Source of the DNA: Neobacillus kokaensis
GTDB taxonomy: Bacteria; Bacillota; Bacilli; Bacillales; Cytobacillaceae
Reading direction: 5' to 3'
DNA length: 64,000 nt
NCBI RefSeq assembly: GCF_014656545.1
Contig: NZ_BNDS01000005.1
Coordinates: 173,894-237,893, forward strand
The notes under the pieces were generated by a model. The model was not told the DNA's origin. It worked only from the letters and a program-made list of their open reading frames with translations, and did not search any database. Shown here piece by piece: positions 7,601 to 16,544 of the stretch. The position numbers were made by a program, and so were the translations under genes. Each line of letters begins with the position of its first letter. Within the stretch, counting starts at the first letter, position 1.

Positions 7601-9359
7601 CATTAAAGAACTGAAGGATCTAACAGTAAATGCAACAAGCGATAAATTAACCTTACAGGCCTCAGCGAATGAGGTGGAATGGAAAGCTCCTAATGAGGGG
7701 ACCATTGCTCGATATGTAAGACTATTTAACAATACGGATAAAGATATTACATTCGACCTGAATGATTTTAGCGTTACATCTAAAGAAATTTATGGACCAA
7801 GTTTTGTCGGAACGGATATGGGAATCTCTTCTGCCTATGCAGCCAGTGATTCAAGAAATGCGGGGACACTGCTGGCTCCTTTCGATAAAAAGTTCGGGAC
7901 GAAAGCTATTTTTACAGATTTTCAGAGAAAAGGGCAGTCGATCACGTATTCAGTTGGCGAACCTAGAATTTTTAATAGTTTACGGGTATATAACGAAGAA
8001 AATAATATTAACTATATCCGAGACGCCAAAGTACAATTGTCCATGGACAATGAAAATTGGACAGATGTGATTACTTTAGGTGATGGTGTGGACAATCTTG
8101 CCGGTGGTAAAGCTGATTATGCAGATATGATTGCAGATGGCTACACACACGACTCTGCTAATCCAGGAAACTATTATTATGGTAATGATCATATCGGCGG
8201 CATTAAGGCCAAATATATTAGAATTCTCTTTACAGCAAATTATTTAACAAGATTTGCTCATATTAATGAATTCGTCATTAATGGCGGCGAATATGTTAAA
8301 ACCGAGAACAATCCAACCTATGTTACCAATCCAATCGAGGAAGAAGGGTTTGGTCCTGAACGTCTATTGGATGGTGACCTAACAACAGCTTATAAACCGA
8401 ATATGACTGATAAAACAAATGGGTCATTAACGTACCGTCTTTCAGAAAAAACAGATGTAGCAGTGATTACAATTGTACAAGGTTCAAAATCCATTTCCAA
8501 AGCTGCTGTAAGTGCCAGAGTTGGTAAAGATGAATGGGTCGAGCTGGGTGTCCTGGATAAAAGTTTAAATACTTTCTATAATCCAGCCTATGACCATATT
8601 TTTGAAATTAAGTTGACTTGGGGAAATGTCCAGCCGGTTATTTATGAGTTGAATACATCTACCAATAAAGAATTGTTACCTGATCGTTCCGTTTTAAAAG
8701 AACTATTATCAGAAGAACTGGATGCAGCTTTATTTACAAAGGAGTCCTATAATATCTATAAAACGGCTTATGAAATGGCACAAAAAGTTTACAACAACAC
8801 TCAAGCTTCACAATCTGAATTAGATACGGCTAGTAAGGAGCTCCGTACTGCTAAAGCACAGCTTATCCTTTTGATCGATCTTGGAACAGAGCATTCTGCA
8901 AAAGTATCATTAACAAAGGAACAAGCACAGCTTTCAAAGGATAATGGAATTCCTTTACAAGTAATAAATGATGAGGTCAATCTTTTGATTCCAGCTGCCA
9001 TTGTCTCTGAGGGAAGTTTTGAGATGACTCTTGAGCGTTTAAGAGATATCAACAAAGCCAAAAGCCCTGCTTACGACTTTACCATTTTAATTGACGGAAA
9101 GGAAATTCATCAATTTGAAGAACCAATTACGTTAACATTTACTCTTGATGGCCGTAAAGTGAGAGATCCAAAAAATTTGAAGGTATTTTATTTTAATGAG
9201 CAAGCAAAAGAATGGAAACTGGTACCTGGCGCTGTTTACAACGATGGCAAGGTTTCAGTGGAAACCAGCCACTTTAGTACCTTTACTGTATTAGAGGCTG
9301 CCGACGATAAAGCAGAACCCGGCACACAAGTCCCTAAACATAAAAACAAGGTGGATTAA
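4680..9359 (+). CDS. Secreted GH84 beta-N-acetylhexosaminidase (NagJ/hyaluronidase type), multidomain
   Basis: 1559 residues starting at a TTG (AGGGGGAA just upstream) with a signal peptide of about 30 residues ending near PLHAAAE. Order: GH20b-like N domain (about 35-175); GH84 catalytic barrel from GRGFIEGYYGEPW (residue 181) with the catalytic aspartate pair D300-D301 in LADDAG; a helical region (about 490-640); several F5/8-type carbohydrate-binding modules (about 655-1330); a FIVAR-like helical repeat (about 1335-1400); and a C-terminal Ig-like domain. The family cleaves terminal beta-GlcNAc from glycans. There is no LPXTG or SLH anchor; the tail is PGTQVPKHKNKVD, so it is probably released. 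Solitary gene, with a terminator 40 nt after it. Confidence 0.92.
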   Translation: MKKSILLNLAIIFAVLFSTISGIKSPLHAAAETMKYQIYPNPHEIHYQDKQFEISNTLNIVYESKIDSYTKKRVEEILASKNIKFTVSNEMAADKTNFLVGVYQSKEYVDQYFKEKQLNDAAILAKLDANIVSIDENVIAVLGKDVDSAFYGVTTVKHIFKQMKDRTIQALTIKDYADVKGRGFIEGYYGEPWSNEDRAELMTYGGEFKMNSYIYAPKDDPKHNGKWRELYTPAELEKISKLAEAGNASKTRFVYTLHPFMNNAIRFNTEENYQADLNIIKAKFTQLLDAGVRKFGILADDAGVPPQGAQTYVKLMTDLTNWLIEQQADYDGLVTDMIFCPNDYMGNGSSAQIQTLKQLPKSVSMIQTGGKVWGEVSNNFTQTFTNNAGRGPFLWINWPCTDNSKKHLIMGGNETFLQPNVNPENIEGIVLNPMQQSEASKSAIFANADYAWNIWDNVDQAQKNWNDSFAYMDHLNINETPASNALRELSKHMINQAMDGRVAKLEESVELAPKLNEFKSTLGKGKITDQAQALIEEFEVIRDAAQTYKAKPGNERTRDQIIYWLDSAVDTATAAIFLLKAEMAHEQGDKSAVWENYSQGQASFDASKNHPFRYIDHYEYAEVGVQHIVPFIKTLLNDVSVKVQSIVNPDSNTARVITNRTDTPSGDLENLLDNKTSTEVIFKNPNSISTGTYIGVLYEKPLVLNTVRFELGQAGNANDTFTESKAQYTVDGENWIDIEGALYGHVSKVVLENLNLKARGIRLIATKDRTNTWLGIKDIVINEMKDDTTLQYELMVPSHFNVYQGQTANLFDGVDTTFIWYNPSGTIKDTSVAGDYIGVDLLKVRDLGKVYFAVGRDNGDKWTDYQLEYSTDNVNYTMVKQYAGKASGMDKVEEDLTGIKARYVRLKNLKTVPVWIKFSEIRIDIAKSSSAYTYTNNTNYKGILSQHTLENTSLSKTTDITLKPQEYLGIKLERIKELKDLTVNATSDKLTLQASANEVEWKAPNEGTIARYVRLFNNTDKDITFDLNDFSVTSKEIYGPSFVGTDMGISSAYAASDSRNAGTLLAPFDKKFGTKAIFTDFQRKGQSITYSVGEPRIFNSLRVYNEENNINYIRDAKVQLSMDNENWTDVITLGDGVDNLAGGKADYADMIADGYTHDSANPGNYYYGNDHIGGIKAKYIRILFTANYLTRFAHINEFVINGGEYVKTENNPTYVTNPIEEEGFGPERLLDGDLTTAYKPNMTDKTNGSLTYRLSEKTDVAVITIVQGSKSISKAAVSARVGKDEWVELGVLDKSLNTFYNPAYDHIFEIKLTWGNVQPVIYELNTSTNKELLPDRSVLKELLSEELDAALFTKESYNIYKTAYEMAQKVYNNTQASQSELDTASKELRTAKAQLILLIDLGTEHSAKVSLTKEQAQLSKDNGIPLQVINDEVNLLIPAAIVSEGSFEMTLERLRDINKAKSPAYDFTILIDGKEIHQFEEPITLTFTLDGRKVRDPKNLKVFYFNEQAKEWKLVPGAVYNDGKVSVETSHFSTFTVLEAADDKAEPGTQVPKHKNKVD

Positions 9360-9401
9360 TTGCATCAACCTATTTCATTAAAATCTTTCTGTTAACATGT
9401 T

Positions 9402-9440
9402 AAAAGCAGTGTGATTTCATTTGCTAATCACACTGCTTTT
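9402..9440 (+). terminator. Terminator after the GH84 gene
   Basis: AAAAGCAGTGTGATT (9402-9416) pairs perfectly over 15 bp with 9426-9440, whose end supplies the T run. The A run on the other flank would also let it stop minus-strand transcription. Confidence 0.85.
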
Positions 9441-9871
9441 ATAGTTGTCTTTTCTTTAAAAGGGACCAGCTTTCAATAAATCCCCTTACCATCTCTCTGA
9501 AATTTTACTGATATACCTCCTATATCCATTAATGCTAAATCCGCCCTTTTTTCTTATGCATATTGCCTAATCGATAACCTATATTTTTAGTTGTTATATA
9601 CAATTACATTAAATGGTATGCCTCTTACAATAATCTTGTAAGTTCATATGAAGATTTTTTAAATAAAGGTATTTAAGTGAACTAAAAGGGGGAAACCATT
9701 TACTACCTGCTCTTACTTAACTACTTTGCTCAATAGTGAACAAAGTGGTGCCGTCAATCTTGCAATTGGTTTACTAAGTTAAAAAGAGATCTTCATCCAG
9801 AACTGACTTTTCTCTGGGTTTGTTATTTGGATTGGAGATTATCAAAATGGGTTCCACTAGGAGGAATATTC
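9441..9871 (+). other. Gap with an unassigned leader region before the NCS1 permease
   Basis: No gene seen. From about 9690 the sequence has leader-like structure: GGGGGAAACC, then ACTACTTTG (about 9720) facing CAAAGTGGT (about 9741), then AGAGATCTTC with a later TCTCT. No purine, TPP, preQ1 or guanidine riboswitch core could be matched, and no T-run terminator is present. The ribosome site AGGAGG is at 9859-9864. Confidence 0.35.
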
Positions 9872-11167
9872 ATGTCAACCAGCATTGATGAAAAGAAATT
9901 ATTGGATCCAGAGTTTGAACATACCCCTGTTCCTAAAGAATACCGCAAAAAATTATCATCCGTTGCAGCTGTTTGGTTTGGTTTCCCAATGGTATTAACT
10001 AGTGCAGTAATCGGCGGGCTAATTACTGCTCAGCTTGGCTTTAAAGCCGGTGCCTTAGCGATGCTGCTTGGAAATTTGCTCCTTTTCATAATGGTGGGCT
10101 TACTAAGCTATGATGCCGGCCGTTCGGGATTGAACTTTTCCCTGACTGCACAAAAAACATTCGGACGATCAGGTTATTATATTATTTCCGGATTACTATC
10201 TACTGTCGTTATCGGCTGGTTTGCTCTTCAAGTCGGACTTACTGGTGCTACGATGCATGGGTCTTTTGGTGCTAGTTTGCTGCTAATGACCATTATCGGT
10301 GGTGTCCTCTATGTTACAGTAACTTATATCGGTATTAAGGCTTTATCCATATTAGGTTGGATTGCAGCACCTTTTTATATTCTAATTGCAATTATAGCGA
10401 TTGTTATGGCAATGAAAACTGGTAACTCCGATATTCTAGGCTATCATCCTCATGTATCGAATGCTATGTCATTTGGAGCTGCTGTAACGTTAGTTTTCGC
10501 TGGATTTGCTGATTCTGGTACAATGACAGCTGACTTTACCCGTTGGGCAAAAAATGGCCGTGAAGGGGCTTTATCCACCATTTTCGCCTTCCCGATCGGG
10601 AACTTTATTGCAGAGCTTGTTGGGGGAATTATTGTAGCAACTGGGGTTATCCCAAACCCTGCTTCAACTGGCGGGGATTTCATGTCAGTATTAGCAGGAC
10701 ATGGTCCTTTACTTACCATTTTGTCTATCCTGTTTGTCTTTATCAATCTGGGTTCTGTAGGTACCCACTGCTTATATAATGGCGCTGTTGGCTGGTCGCA
10801 TATGACCGGTAAAAAAATGAGACCTATAACTCTTATTATTGGTGTAATCGGTTTAATTGTTGCAGTTTCTGGAATTTATAATCACTTTTTCAACTGGCTC
10901 GTTCTTCTTGGGGTAATTATTCCGCCTATAGGAGCCATTATCATTATGGATCGCTTGGTTTTACGTAAAAATGACTCTGAGAATTTAGTAAACTGGAGAC
11001 CACTGGCATTCGTTGTCTGGATTTTGTCTTCCGCCATCGCATTATACTGTAACTTCTACGCACCACATCTTTCAGTGGCTTTTGTTGGCCTTGTATCAGC
11101 TGCTATTTTCTATGGTATTGGCAGCATGTTAGTCAAACGTTCAGGCACTAAGCCTGGAATGATATAA
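9872..11167 (+). CDS. NCS1-family nucleobase permease (cytosine permease CodB-like)
   Basis: A 431-residue integral membrane protein with about 12 hydrophobic segments. It belongs to the NCS1 (purine/cytosine permease) family: an N-terminal cytosolic tail with EHTPVPKEYRKKLSS, then SSVAAVWFGFPMVLTSAVIGG in segment 1 and the conserved segment GFADSGTMTADFTRWAKNGREG in the middle. The start is the ATG at 9872 with AGGAGG 7 nt before it. It stands alone between two terminators with no cytosine deaminase beside it, so the substrate (cytosine, purine, hydantoin or thiamine-precursor pyrimidine) cannot be fixed. Confidence 0.88.
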   Translation: MSTSIDEKKLLDPEFEHTPVPKEYRKKLSSVAAVWFGFPMVLTSAVIGGLITAQLGFKAGALAMLLGNLLLFIMVGLLSYDAGRSGLNFSLTAQKTFGRSGYYIISGLLSTVVIGWFALQVGLTGATMHGSFGASLLLMTIIGGVLYVTVTYIGIKALSILGWIAAPFYILIAIIAIVMAMKTGNSDILGYHPHVSNAMSFGAAVTLVFAGFADSGTMTADFTRWAKNGREGALSTIFAFPIGNFIAELVGGIIVATGVIPNPASTGGDFMSVLAGHGPLLTILSILFVFINLGSVGTHCLYNGAVGWSHMTGKKMRPITLIIGVIGLIVAVSGIYNHFFNWLVLLGVIIPPIGAIIIMDRLVLRKNDSENLVNWRPLAFVVWILSSAIALYCNFYAPHLSVAFVGLVSAAIFYGIGSMLVKRSGTKPGMI

Positions 11168-11177
11168 ATAGTGAAGT

Positions 11178-11215
11178 AAAAGCCGCCTCCTTGTTGTCAA
11201 GGAAGCGGCTTTTTT
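11178..11215 (+). terminator. Terminator after the NCS1 permease
   Basis: AAAAGCCGC..TCCTTG faces CAAGGA..GCGGCTTTT around a TTGT loop, followed by six T, 10-40 nt after the permease stop. Confidence 0.85.
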
Positions 11216-11368
11216 ATATCTACTTAATCAATTTGCCTGGGAGTAAATAAATTTCTTGGCTAATAAGGGAGAATCAAATCATTTCTAAGATTTATGTGAA
11301 ATAAATCTATGTTTTTCTTTTACAAATAGAACTAAGATGAACCTATCGATTAAAAAGGAGGTGTTCCT

Positions 11369-12091
11369 TTGATAGGTGAACAAGTGTTATTAAGTACAGT
11401 TTTTGTTGCGGGGTTGCTTTCCTTTTTTGCCCCTTGCATCCTGCCGCTTTTACCTGTTTATATATCGGTGTTATCTTCAAATGACCAGAGCACTGAAGGA
11501 AGCAACCATTTCATAACTATTGGCAAGTTAACAATAAATCTACACTTATTACTTAAAACGGTCGTTTTTGTATTTGGACTATCAACTAGCTTTATCATCT
11601 TAGGGTTTGGTGCTGGAGCACTCGGAGTTGTCATTAATACAAGCTGGTTTATGGTTGTTTGCGGCCTTATTGTTGTGATATTGGGTTTACACCAAATTGG
11701 GCTGCTCCGTTTATCATTTTTAAATAAAGAAAGTAAGGTTAATCTTAAAAGAAGCGGGAAACGAGACATTCTTGGAACCTATTTATTAGGATTTACCTTT
11801 AGTTTTGGATGGACACCTTGTATAGGACCTGCCCTTGGTGCTGTTTTAGGCTTATCTGCCAGCCAAGGACAAGCAATCTACGGGGCGTTTCTCATGTTCA
11901 TTTATGCATTAGGCTTATTAATACCGTTTATCATCCTTGCCATTTTTTCTGATGCCCTATTAAGACATATAAAAAAAATCAACAAACATATGAAAAAAAT
12001 ACAAATAGTTGGTGGTGTCTTCGTCATTATTATGGGAATTTTACTCATGACGAACAATTTAAACCTATTGGTCACGGTAATAACAGGATAA
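11369..12091 (+). CDS. ccdA: CcdA-type thiol-disulfide electron transporter (DsbD core)
   Basis: 240 residues, six hydrophobic segments. The two redox cysteines of the CcdA/DsbD transmembrane family are present: C23 in FFAPCILPLLP and C151 in GWTPCIGPALGA. The family carries electrons from cytosolic thioredoxin to thiol-redox proteins outside the membrane. The TTG start has AAGGAGGTG 6 nt upstream. The two following genes are a membrane-anchored thioredoxin-like protein and a methionine sulfoxide reductase, so its output here is most likely repair of oxidised surface methionines, as for CcdA1-Etrx-MsrAB2 of pneumococcus, rather than cytochrome c maturation. Confidence 0.9.
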   Translation: MIGEQVLLSTVFVAGLLSFFAPCILPLLPVYISVLSSNDQSTEGSNHFITIGKLTINLHLLLKTVVFVFGLSTSFIILGFGAGALGVVINTSWFMVVCGLIVVILGLHQIGLLRLSFLNKESKVNLKRSGKRDILGTYLLGFTFSFGWTPCIGPALGAVLGLSASQGQAIYGAFLMFIYALGLLIPFIILAIFSDALLRHIKKINKHMKKIQIVGGVFVIIMGILLMTNNLNLLVTVITG

Positions 12092-12104
12092 GGGAGTGAT
12101 ATGA

Positions 12105-12644
12105 ATGAAAAAATTAACCGTACTAACCATTATTTCAATTTTAATGCTTATGATAGCAGCTTGTTCTAATTCAAATGCAAACAGCTCTGATTCCACAGAG
12201 ACTGCTGGTAAAAAGAATGAAGGTAAGCTCGCACCAAGCTTTGACCTGAAAGATGTAAAAGGACAAACTCATCGTCTTTCAGATTATAAAGGTAAAAAAG
12301 TGTATGTGAAATTTTGGGCTTCGTGGTGTCCGATTTGCTTAGCAGGGCTTGAGGAACTAAATACGTTAGCTGGAGAGAAACATGATTTTGAAGTCCTTTC
12401 CATAGTGTCGCCTGGTTATAACAACGAAAAAAAGAGTGAATCTTTTATTAAATGGTTTAATGGTGTTGAAAATACCTCTAATATAACAGTCTTATTAGAT
12501 GAAGACGGCTCTATTACAAAACAATATAACGTTCGAGGATACCCTACTTCTGCTTTTATTGGTTCGGATGGGGTCTTAGTTAGAACTCAACCTGGGCATG
12601 TCCCTAATGACCAGATTATTAAAGAGTTTGAAAGTATTAAGTAA
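12105..12644 (+). CDS. TlpA/ResA-like thioredoxin lipoprotein (Etrx-type)
   Basis: 179 residues. The signal sequence ends in a lipobox, MIAAC, with the lipidated Cys at about residue 20, so the protein is anchored outside the membrane. The AhpC/TSA-like thioredoxin fold starts at [11 protein letters not shown]; the active site is WASWCPIC with C75 and C78, and the cis-proline segment GYPTSAFI is present. It should receive electrons from the CcdA-like protein encoded 13 nt upstream and pass them to the MsrAB lipoprotein next in line. The MsrAB frame opens with an ATG overlapping this stop (TAATG), so translation may be coupled. Confidence 0.9.
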   Translation: MKKLTVLTIISILMLMIAACSNSNANSSDSTETAGKKNEGKLAPSFDLKDVKGQTHRLSDYKGKKVYVKFWASWCPICLAGLEELNTLAGEKHDFEVLSIVSPGYNNEKKSESFIKWFNGVENTSNITVLLDEDGSITKQYNVRGYPTSAFIGSDGVLVRTQPGHVPNDQIIKEFESIK

Positions 12645-12664
12645 TGATAGGTGGTTTGAACAGA

Positions 12665-13783
12665 ATGAAACTAAAAATAGCAGGCGTTTTAATCGGAATA
12701 TTTCTACTTGCTGGATGTTCTGCATTAGGTGGTACTATTACAAGTAGTAACAGTACTACAGAGAGTATAGCATCGAATTCAAAGTATCCCGCAAACCCAA
12801 ATGTAAATTTGAGTTTTGATAGCAGCCAATTAAAAGAAATATGGCTTGCAGGGGGCTGCTTCTGGGGTGTTGAGGCTTATATGTCAAGGGTTTATGGTGT
12901 TTACGATGTTACTTCTGGCTATGCAAATGGTCACACCGAGAACCCTACCTATGAAATAGTGAGCAGCGGGGATACTGGCTTTGCCGAAACGGTTCATGTA
13001 CTTTATGACCCTAAACGTGTAGAATTAAAAAAACTTCTTACTAATTATTTTACTATTATTGATCCTACCATACTTAACCAACAAGGAAATGACATCGGGG
13101 AACAATACCGTACGGGCATTTATTATAAGGGAAAGGCTGATAAAGAGGTCATTGAGCAAGTGGTTGCAGTGCAGCAGAAAAAATATGATGAGCCGATTGT
13201 TACAGAGGTAAAGCCACTAAAGAATTTCTATCTTGCAGAAGAGTACCATCAAGATTATCTTGAAAAAAATCCAAATGGATATTGCCACATAAGCTTTGAT
13301 TCTCTAAGGGATCAAAAAATACCAGCATTAATTGATCCTAAAAATTATCCAAAACCGAGTGATCAAGAAATAAAGGAAAAACTAACAGACATTCAGTATG
13401 AGGTAACCCAAGGAGAAGAGACAGAGGTTGCTTTCACTAATGAATATTGGGATAACTATGAACCAGGCATTTATGTAGATGTTGTAACTGGAGAACCGCT
13501 ATTCTCCTCTGTTGATAAATATGATTCTGGCTGTGGCTGGCCTAGTTTTACAAAGCCGATTGAACCTGGTGTGATAAAGACGTTTAAGGATACAAGCTTT
13601 AATATGGTCAGAACGGAAGTGAGAAGCCGTTCAGGAAACAGCCATTTAGGTCATGTTTTTGATGATGGCCCAAAAGATAAAGGCGGGCTGCGCTATTGCA
13701 TCAACAGTGCGGCTATAAAATTTATCCCTAAAGCAGAGATGAATAAATTAGGTTACGGTTATCTTGAATTTCTTATAAAATAA
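12665..13783 (+). CDS. msrAB: Peptide methionine sulfoxide reductase MsrA-MsrB fusion, surface lipoprotein
   Basis: 372 residues from the ATG at 12665 (AGGTGG nine bases upstream; an ATG at 12644 is also in frame). A lipobox (LLAGC) anchors it outside the cell. The MsrA domain is at about 55-215 with the catalytic GGCFWG motif (C65) and reduces Met-S-sulfoxide. The MsrB domain is at about 230-370 with [17 protein letters not shown] and catalytic C345 in RYCINS, and reduces Met-R-sulfoxide. The MsrB half lacks the two CxxC zinc pairs, as in streptococcal fusions. The gene order matches the pneumococcal CcdA-Etrx-MsrAB2 pathway. Terminator at 13817. Confidence 0.95.
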   Translation: MKLKIAGVLIGIFLLAGCSALGGTITSSNSTTESIASNSKYPANPNVNLSFDSSQLKEIWLAGGCFWGVEAYMSRVYGVYDVTSGYANGHTENPTYEIVSSGDTGFAETVHVLYDPKRVELKKLLTNYFTIIDPTILNQQGNDIGEQYRTGIYYKGKADKEVIEQVVAVQQKKYDEPIVTEVKPLKNFYLAEEYHQDYLEKNPNGYCHISFDSLRDQKIPALIDPKNYPKPSDQEIKEKLTDIQYEVTQGEETEVAFTNEYWDNYEPGIYVDVVTGEPLFSSVDKYDSGCGWPSFTKPIEPGVIKTFKDTSFNMVRTEVRSRSGNSHLGHVFDDGPKDKGGLRYCINSAAIKFIPKAEMNKLGYGYLEFLIK

Positions 13784-13816
13784 GAATGGCCCCATATACG
13801 ATAAAATTGTTTTGCA

Positions 13817-13846
13817 AAAAAGGTGGTGGATACCACCTTTTCTTTA
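13817..13846 (+). terminator. Terminator after the msrAB operon
   Basis: AAAAAGGTGGT and ACCACCTTTT form a tight hairpin around GGAT, followed by CTTT. It separates the Msr operon from the two-component pair. Confidence 0.75.
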
Positions 13847-13881
13847 AGTTTATTTATCTTTCTTTATTAAAGGTGGATTGG

Positions 13882-14649
13882 ATGTATAAATTATTATTAG
13901 TTGATGATGAACCTATTATTATCAAAGGCATTCGTTCTTTTGTTGACTTTGAAGCGCTCTCTATTTCAGAAGTATATGAAGCATATAATGGAGAAGATGC
14001 GCTTGAAAGCTTCAAAAAATATTTACCTGATCTAGTTCTAGCGGATATTAATATGCCCAAGATAAATGGTCTTGATTTTGCCAATGCCGCTAAAGCAATG
14101 AAACCAGATGTGAAAATTGCCATTATTACGGGCTATGACTATTTTGATTACGCTGTTACAGCATTAAAATCTGGTCTTGATGATTATGTATTAAAGCCTG
14201 TCTCGAAGAATGATATTCAAGAGGTATTAAAAAAGTTAATCGAAAAGCTTCAAACGGCTCACAACCAGTTGGAGATATCCCAGCTTGTTCATGATATGAT
14301 CAGCATACCCCATACATCTGAGGATGCAGGTTATAAAGCAAAAATCCAGCAGGAAATAGAAGCAAACATTGCAAATGTAGATTTCTCCTTAACTTTTTTA
14401 GCCAAGAAAATGTCTCTAAGCTCAACCTACCTTAGCAGCCTCTTTAAAAGGCTTTATGGAAAAACGTTTCAAGACTATATGCTTTCTACTAGGTTAGATC
14501 GTGCAAAAATCCTGTTGCTCAGTACGGATTTAAAGATTTATGAAATTGCTACAGCAGTAGGTTTTGAGGACCCTAATTATTTTAGTACATCCTTTAAACG
14601 AAAATTTAAATTTTCCCCTAATCGGTTCAAAGAAAGAGCGAGGGAATGA
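13882..14649 (+). CDS. Response regulator, YesN/AraC type
   Basis: 255 residues. The receiver domain (1-120) begins LLLVDDEPII and has the phosphoacceptor D55 in LVLADINMP and the lysine in YVLKPVSK. The C-terminal AraC-type double helix-turn-helix (about 160-255) contains SLTFLAKKMSLSSTYLSSLFKRL and EIATAVGFEDPNYFSTSFKRK. The start is the ATG at 13882 after AAAGGTGG; the open frame upstream is not used. The stop overlaps the kinase start (ATGA). YesN-type regulators usually control carbohydrate uptake or degradation genes nearby, but no sugar transporter flanks this pair, so the target is unknown. Confidence 0.92.
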   Translation: MYKLLLVDDEPIIIKGIRSFVDFEALSISEVYEAYNGEDALESFKKYLPDLVLADINMPKINGLDFANAAKAMKPDVKIAIITGYDYFDYAVTALKSGLDDYVLKPVSKNDIQEVLKKLIEKLQTAHNQLEISQLVHDMISIPHTSEDAGYKAKIQQEIEANIANVDFSLTFLAKKMSLSSTYLSSLFKRLYGKTFQDYMLSTRLDRAKILLLSTDLKIYEIATAVGFEDPNYFSTSFKRKFKFSPNRFKERARE

Positions 14650-16400
14650 AGATGCTGCAATCAAAGCTGTTGAAAAAATTACGCGTGCAAATTGCCCTCC
14701 ATTACTTAATAGCAAGTGCCGTAACGCTCTTTCTCATGGGGTTTATTTTATATTACAGCAATTCATCTGTTGTAAGGAATGAATCTATTTCTACCACTAA
14801 AACAGCTATTAATAAAAGCGGCATGTACCTAGAGCTTTATATCGACAGGCTTAAAGCAGTGTCTAGCTTGCTTGCAGAAAACCCACAACTGATTGATTAT
14901 TTCTCCGATACGAGGCGAGACCTCTCCGCTAGGAAAGATATCCTTACTTCCATTCATACCACGATGGCTACAGACCCTTTCATTAAATCTGTCATTATCG
15001 TGAGTAAGGATGGGCGGATTCTTTCCAATGAAAGACGATTAAATATGAGCATGTCGAGAAATATGATGAAGGAGCAATGGTACGTGGCAGCTATACACAG
15101 TGGCAATATGCCCGTTCTCACCTCTGCAAGAATGCAAAAGTTCTCCATGGACAAAAAAAATTGGGTCATTTCCATCAGCCGCGAAATTAAAGATAAGAAA
15201 GGAAAAAACATCGGCGTTTTACTTATCGATATTGAGTATAAGGTGATTGAAGACTATCTTTCAGATTTGGATTTAGGGAATACAGGCTTTTCGTTTATTA
15301 TTAATGATCAATCCCAAGTGGTATACCATAAGAATCCTTCTTATTTTGTTGACCGTTCCAAACAAAGGATATTGCAAAATATCGTAGCAAATAAAAAAGC
15401 GTATGATGCGAAAGAAAATACTCTTACACATATTTATCATTTAAAAAATGCCGACTGGAAGCTTGTAGGCGTTTCCTCTCAAGATAGCCTTCAAGCAATT
15501 AAAAAACAGCTTTTAGAAATCTTTTTATTAGTGGGATTTGTCCTACTCATCATCGCAGCTTCTAGTGTGGCTGTCTTTGCTGGTAGAATAACGGCTCCTT
15601 TTCAAAAGCTCGAAAAGGCCATGGAGGAAATTGAGAATGGATTATTAGAGGTACCTATTGATGAAAATGGCTGTTATGAAGCGCAAAGTCTTGCCAAACA
15701 CTTCAATGTAATGATTAATAAGATTAAAAAATTGATGCAAGAAATTACTGAAAAAGAAAGACATTTAAGGTCTTCTGAAATTAGTGCTTTGCATAGTCAA
15801 ATTAACCCTCACTTTTTATACAATACTTTGGATACAATTGTTTGGATGGCAGAGTTTAATAATAGTGATAAGGTAATTGAGATTACAAAGGCTTTAGCTC
15901 AATTCTTTCGACTTTCTCTTAGAGGCGGTAACGAGCTGACAACGGTAGAAAATGAACTGAACCATGTGAGACAATATTTGTTTATACAAAAGGAGCGTTA
16001 TGGTGACAAGCTTGAATACACCATCGACTGTCATGAATCGTTATTAAAGTATCAAATTCCTAAGATTATTTTACAGCCGATTGTAGAAAATGCTCTTTAT
16101 CACGGTATCCGTGGCCTTAATAGACAAGGGTTCATTAACATCAGTGCCGAGGAAAAAGGGGATGACATTCTCTTCATTGTTCAAGATAACGGCGAGGGCT
16201 TTGATTTGAAGCGAGTAGGTGTGAAAGCAGCAGATAAAGTCGTTAAACTAGGTGGTGTAGGCATTAACAATGTCGATCAGCGAGTGAAGCTCTACTATGG
16301 TGATGATTACGGAATTACTATTGACTCTAAAATAGATAAAGGTACGACTGTGATCATTAAAGTGGCAAAGAAAATAAAGCATCTGAGTGGGATTAACTAA
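14646..16400 (+). CDS. Sensor histidine kinase, YesM type
   Basis: 584 residues. A first membrane segment at about 16-36 and a second at about 293-315 flank an extracytoplasmic Cache-like sensor domain (FIKSVIIVSKDGRI, then GVLLIDIEYKVIEDYL). A HAMP linker follows, then the His_kinase domain with H389 in QINPHFLYNTLDTI and an ATPase domain with QPIVENALYHGI (N box) and DNGEGF (G1). This is the kinase class paired with YesN/AraC response regulators, and its start codon overlaps the regulator stop. Nothing in the sequence identifies the ligand. Confidence 0.92.
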   Translation: MKMLQSKLLKKLRVQIALHYLIASAVTLFLMGFILYYSNSSVVRNESISTTKTAINKSGMYLELYIDRLKAVSSLLAENPQLIDYFSDTRRDLSARKDILTSIHTTMATDPFIKSVIIVSKDGRILSNERRLNMSMSRNMMKEQWYVAAIHSGNMPVLTSARMQKFSMDKKNWVISISREIKDKKGKNIGVLLIDIEYKVIEDYLSDLDLGNTGFSFIINDQSQVVYHKNPSYFVDRSKQRILQNIVANKKAYDAKENTLTHIYHLKNADWKLVGVSSQDSLQAIKKQLLEIFLLVGFVLLIIAASSVAVFAGRITAPFQKLEKAMEEIENGLLEVPIDENGCYEAQSLAKHFNVMINKIKKLMQEITEKERHLRSSEISALHSQINPHFLYNTLDTIVWMAEFNNSDKVIEITKALAQFFRLSLRGGNELTTVENELNHVRQYLFIQKERYGDKLEYTIDCHESLLKYQIPKIILQPIVENALYHGIRGLNRQGFINISAEEKGDDILFIVQDNGEGFDLKRVGVKAADKVVKLGGVGINNVDQRVKLYYGDDYGITIDSKIDKGTTVIIKVAKKIKHLSGIN

Positions 16401-16464
16401 AAGAGATTGCTGTTTGTTAGTCTTTTTGTTTCTTTCCAATGATTATATTTAACACATAAAAGAT

Positions 16465-16498
16465 AAAGACAAGGTACCAGCTGTGCCTTGTCTTTTCC
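16465..16498. terminator. Bidirectional terminator between the kinase and the ABC exporter genes
   Basis: AAAGACAAGG (16465-16474) pairs with CCTTGTCTTT (16486-16495) between two convergent transcription units. Confidence 0.6.
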
Positions 16499-16544
16499 CC
16501 TTGTACTTACTTATGATAAGGTTTACCGTTATTCGCATAAAACT

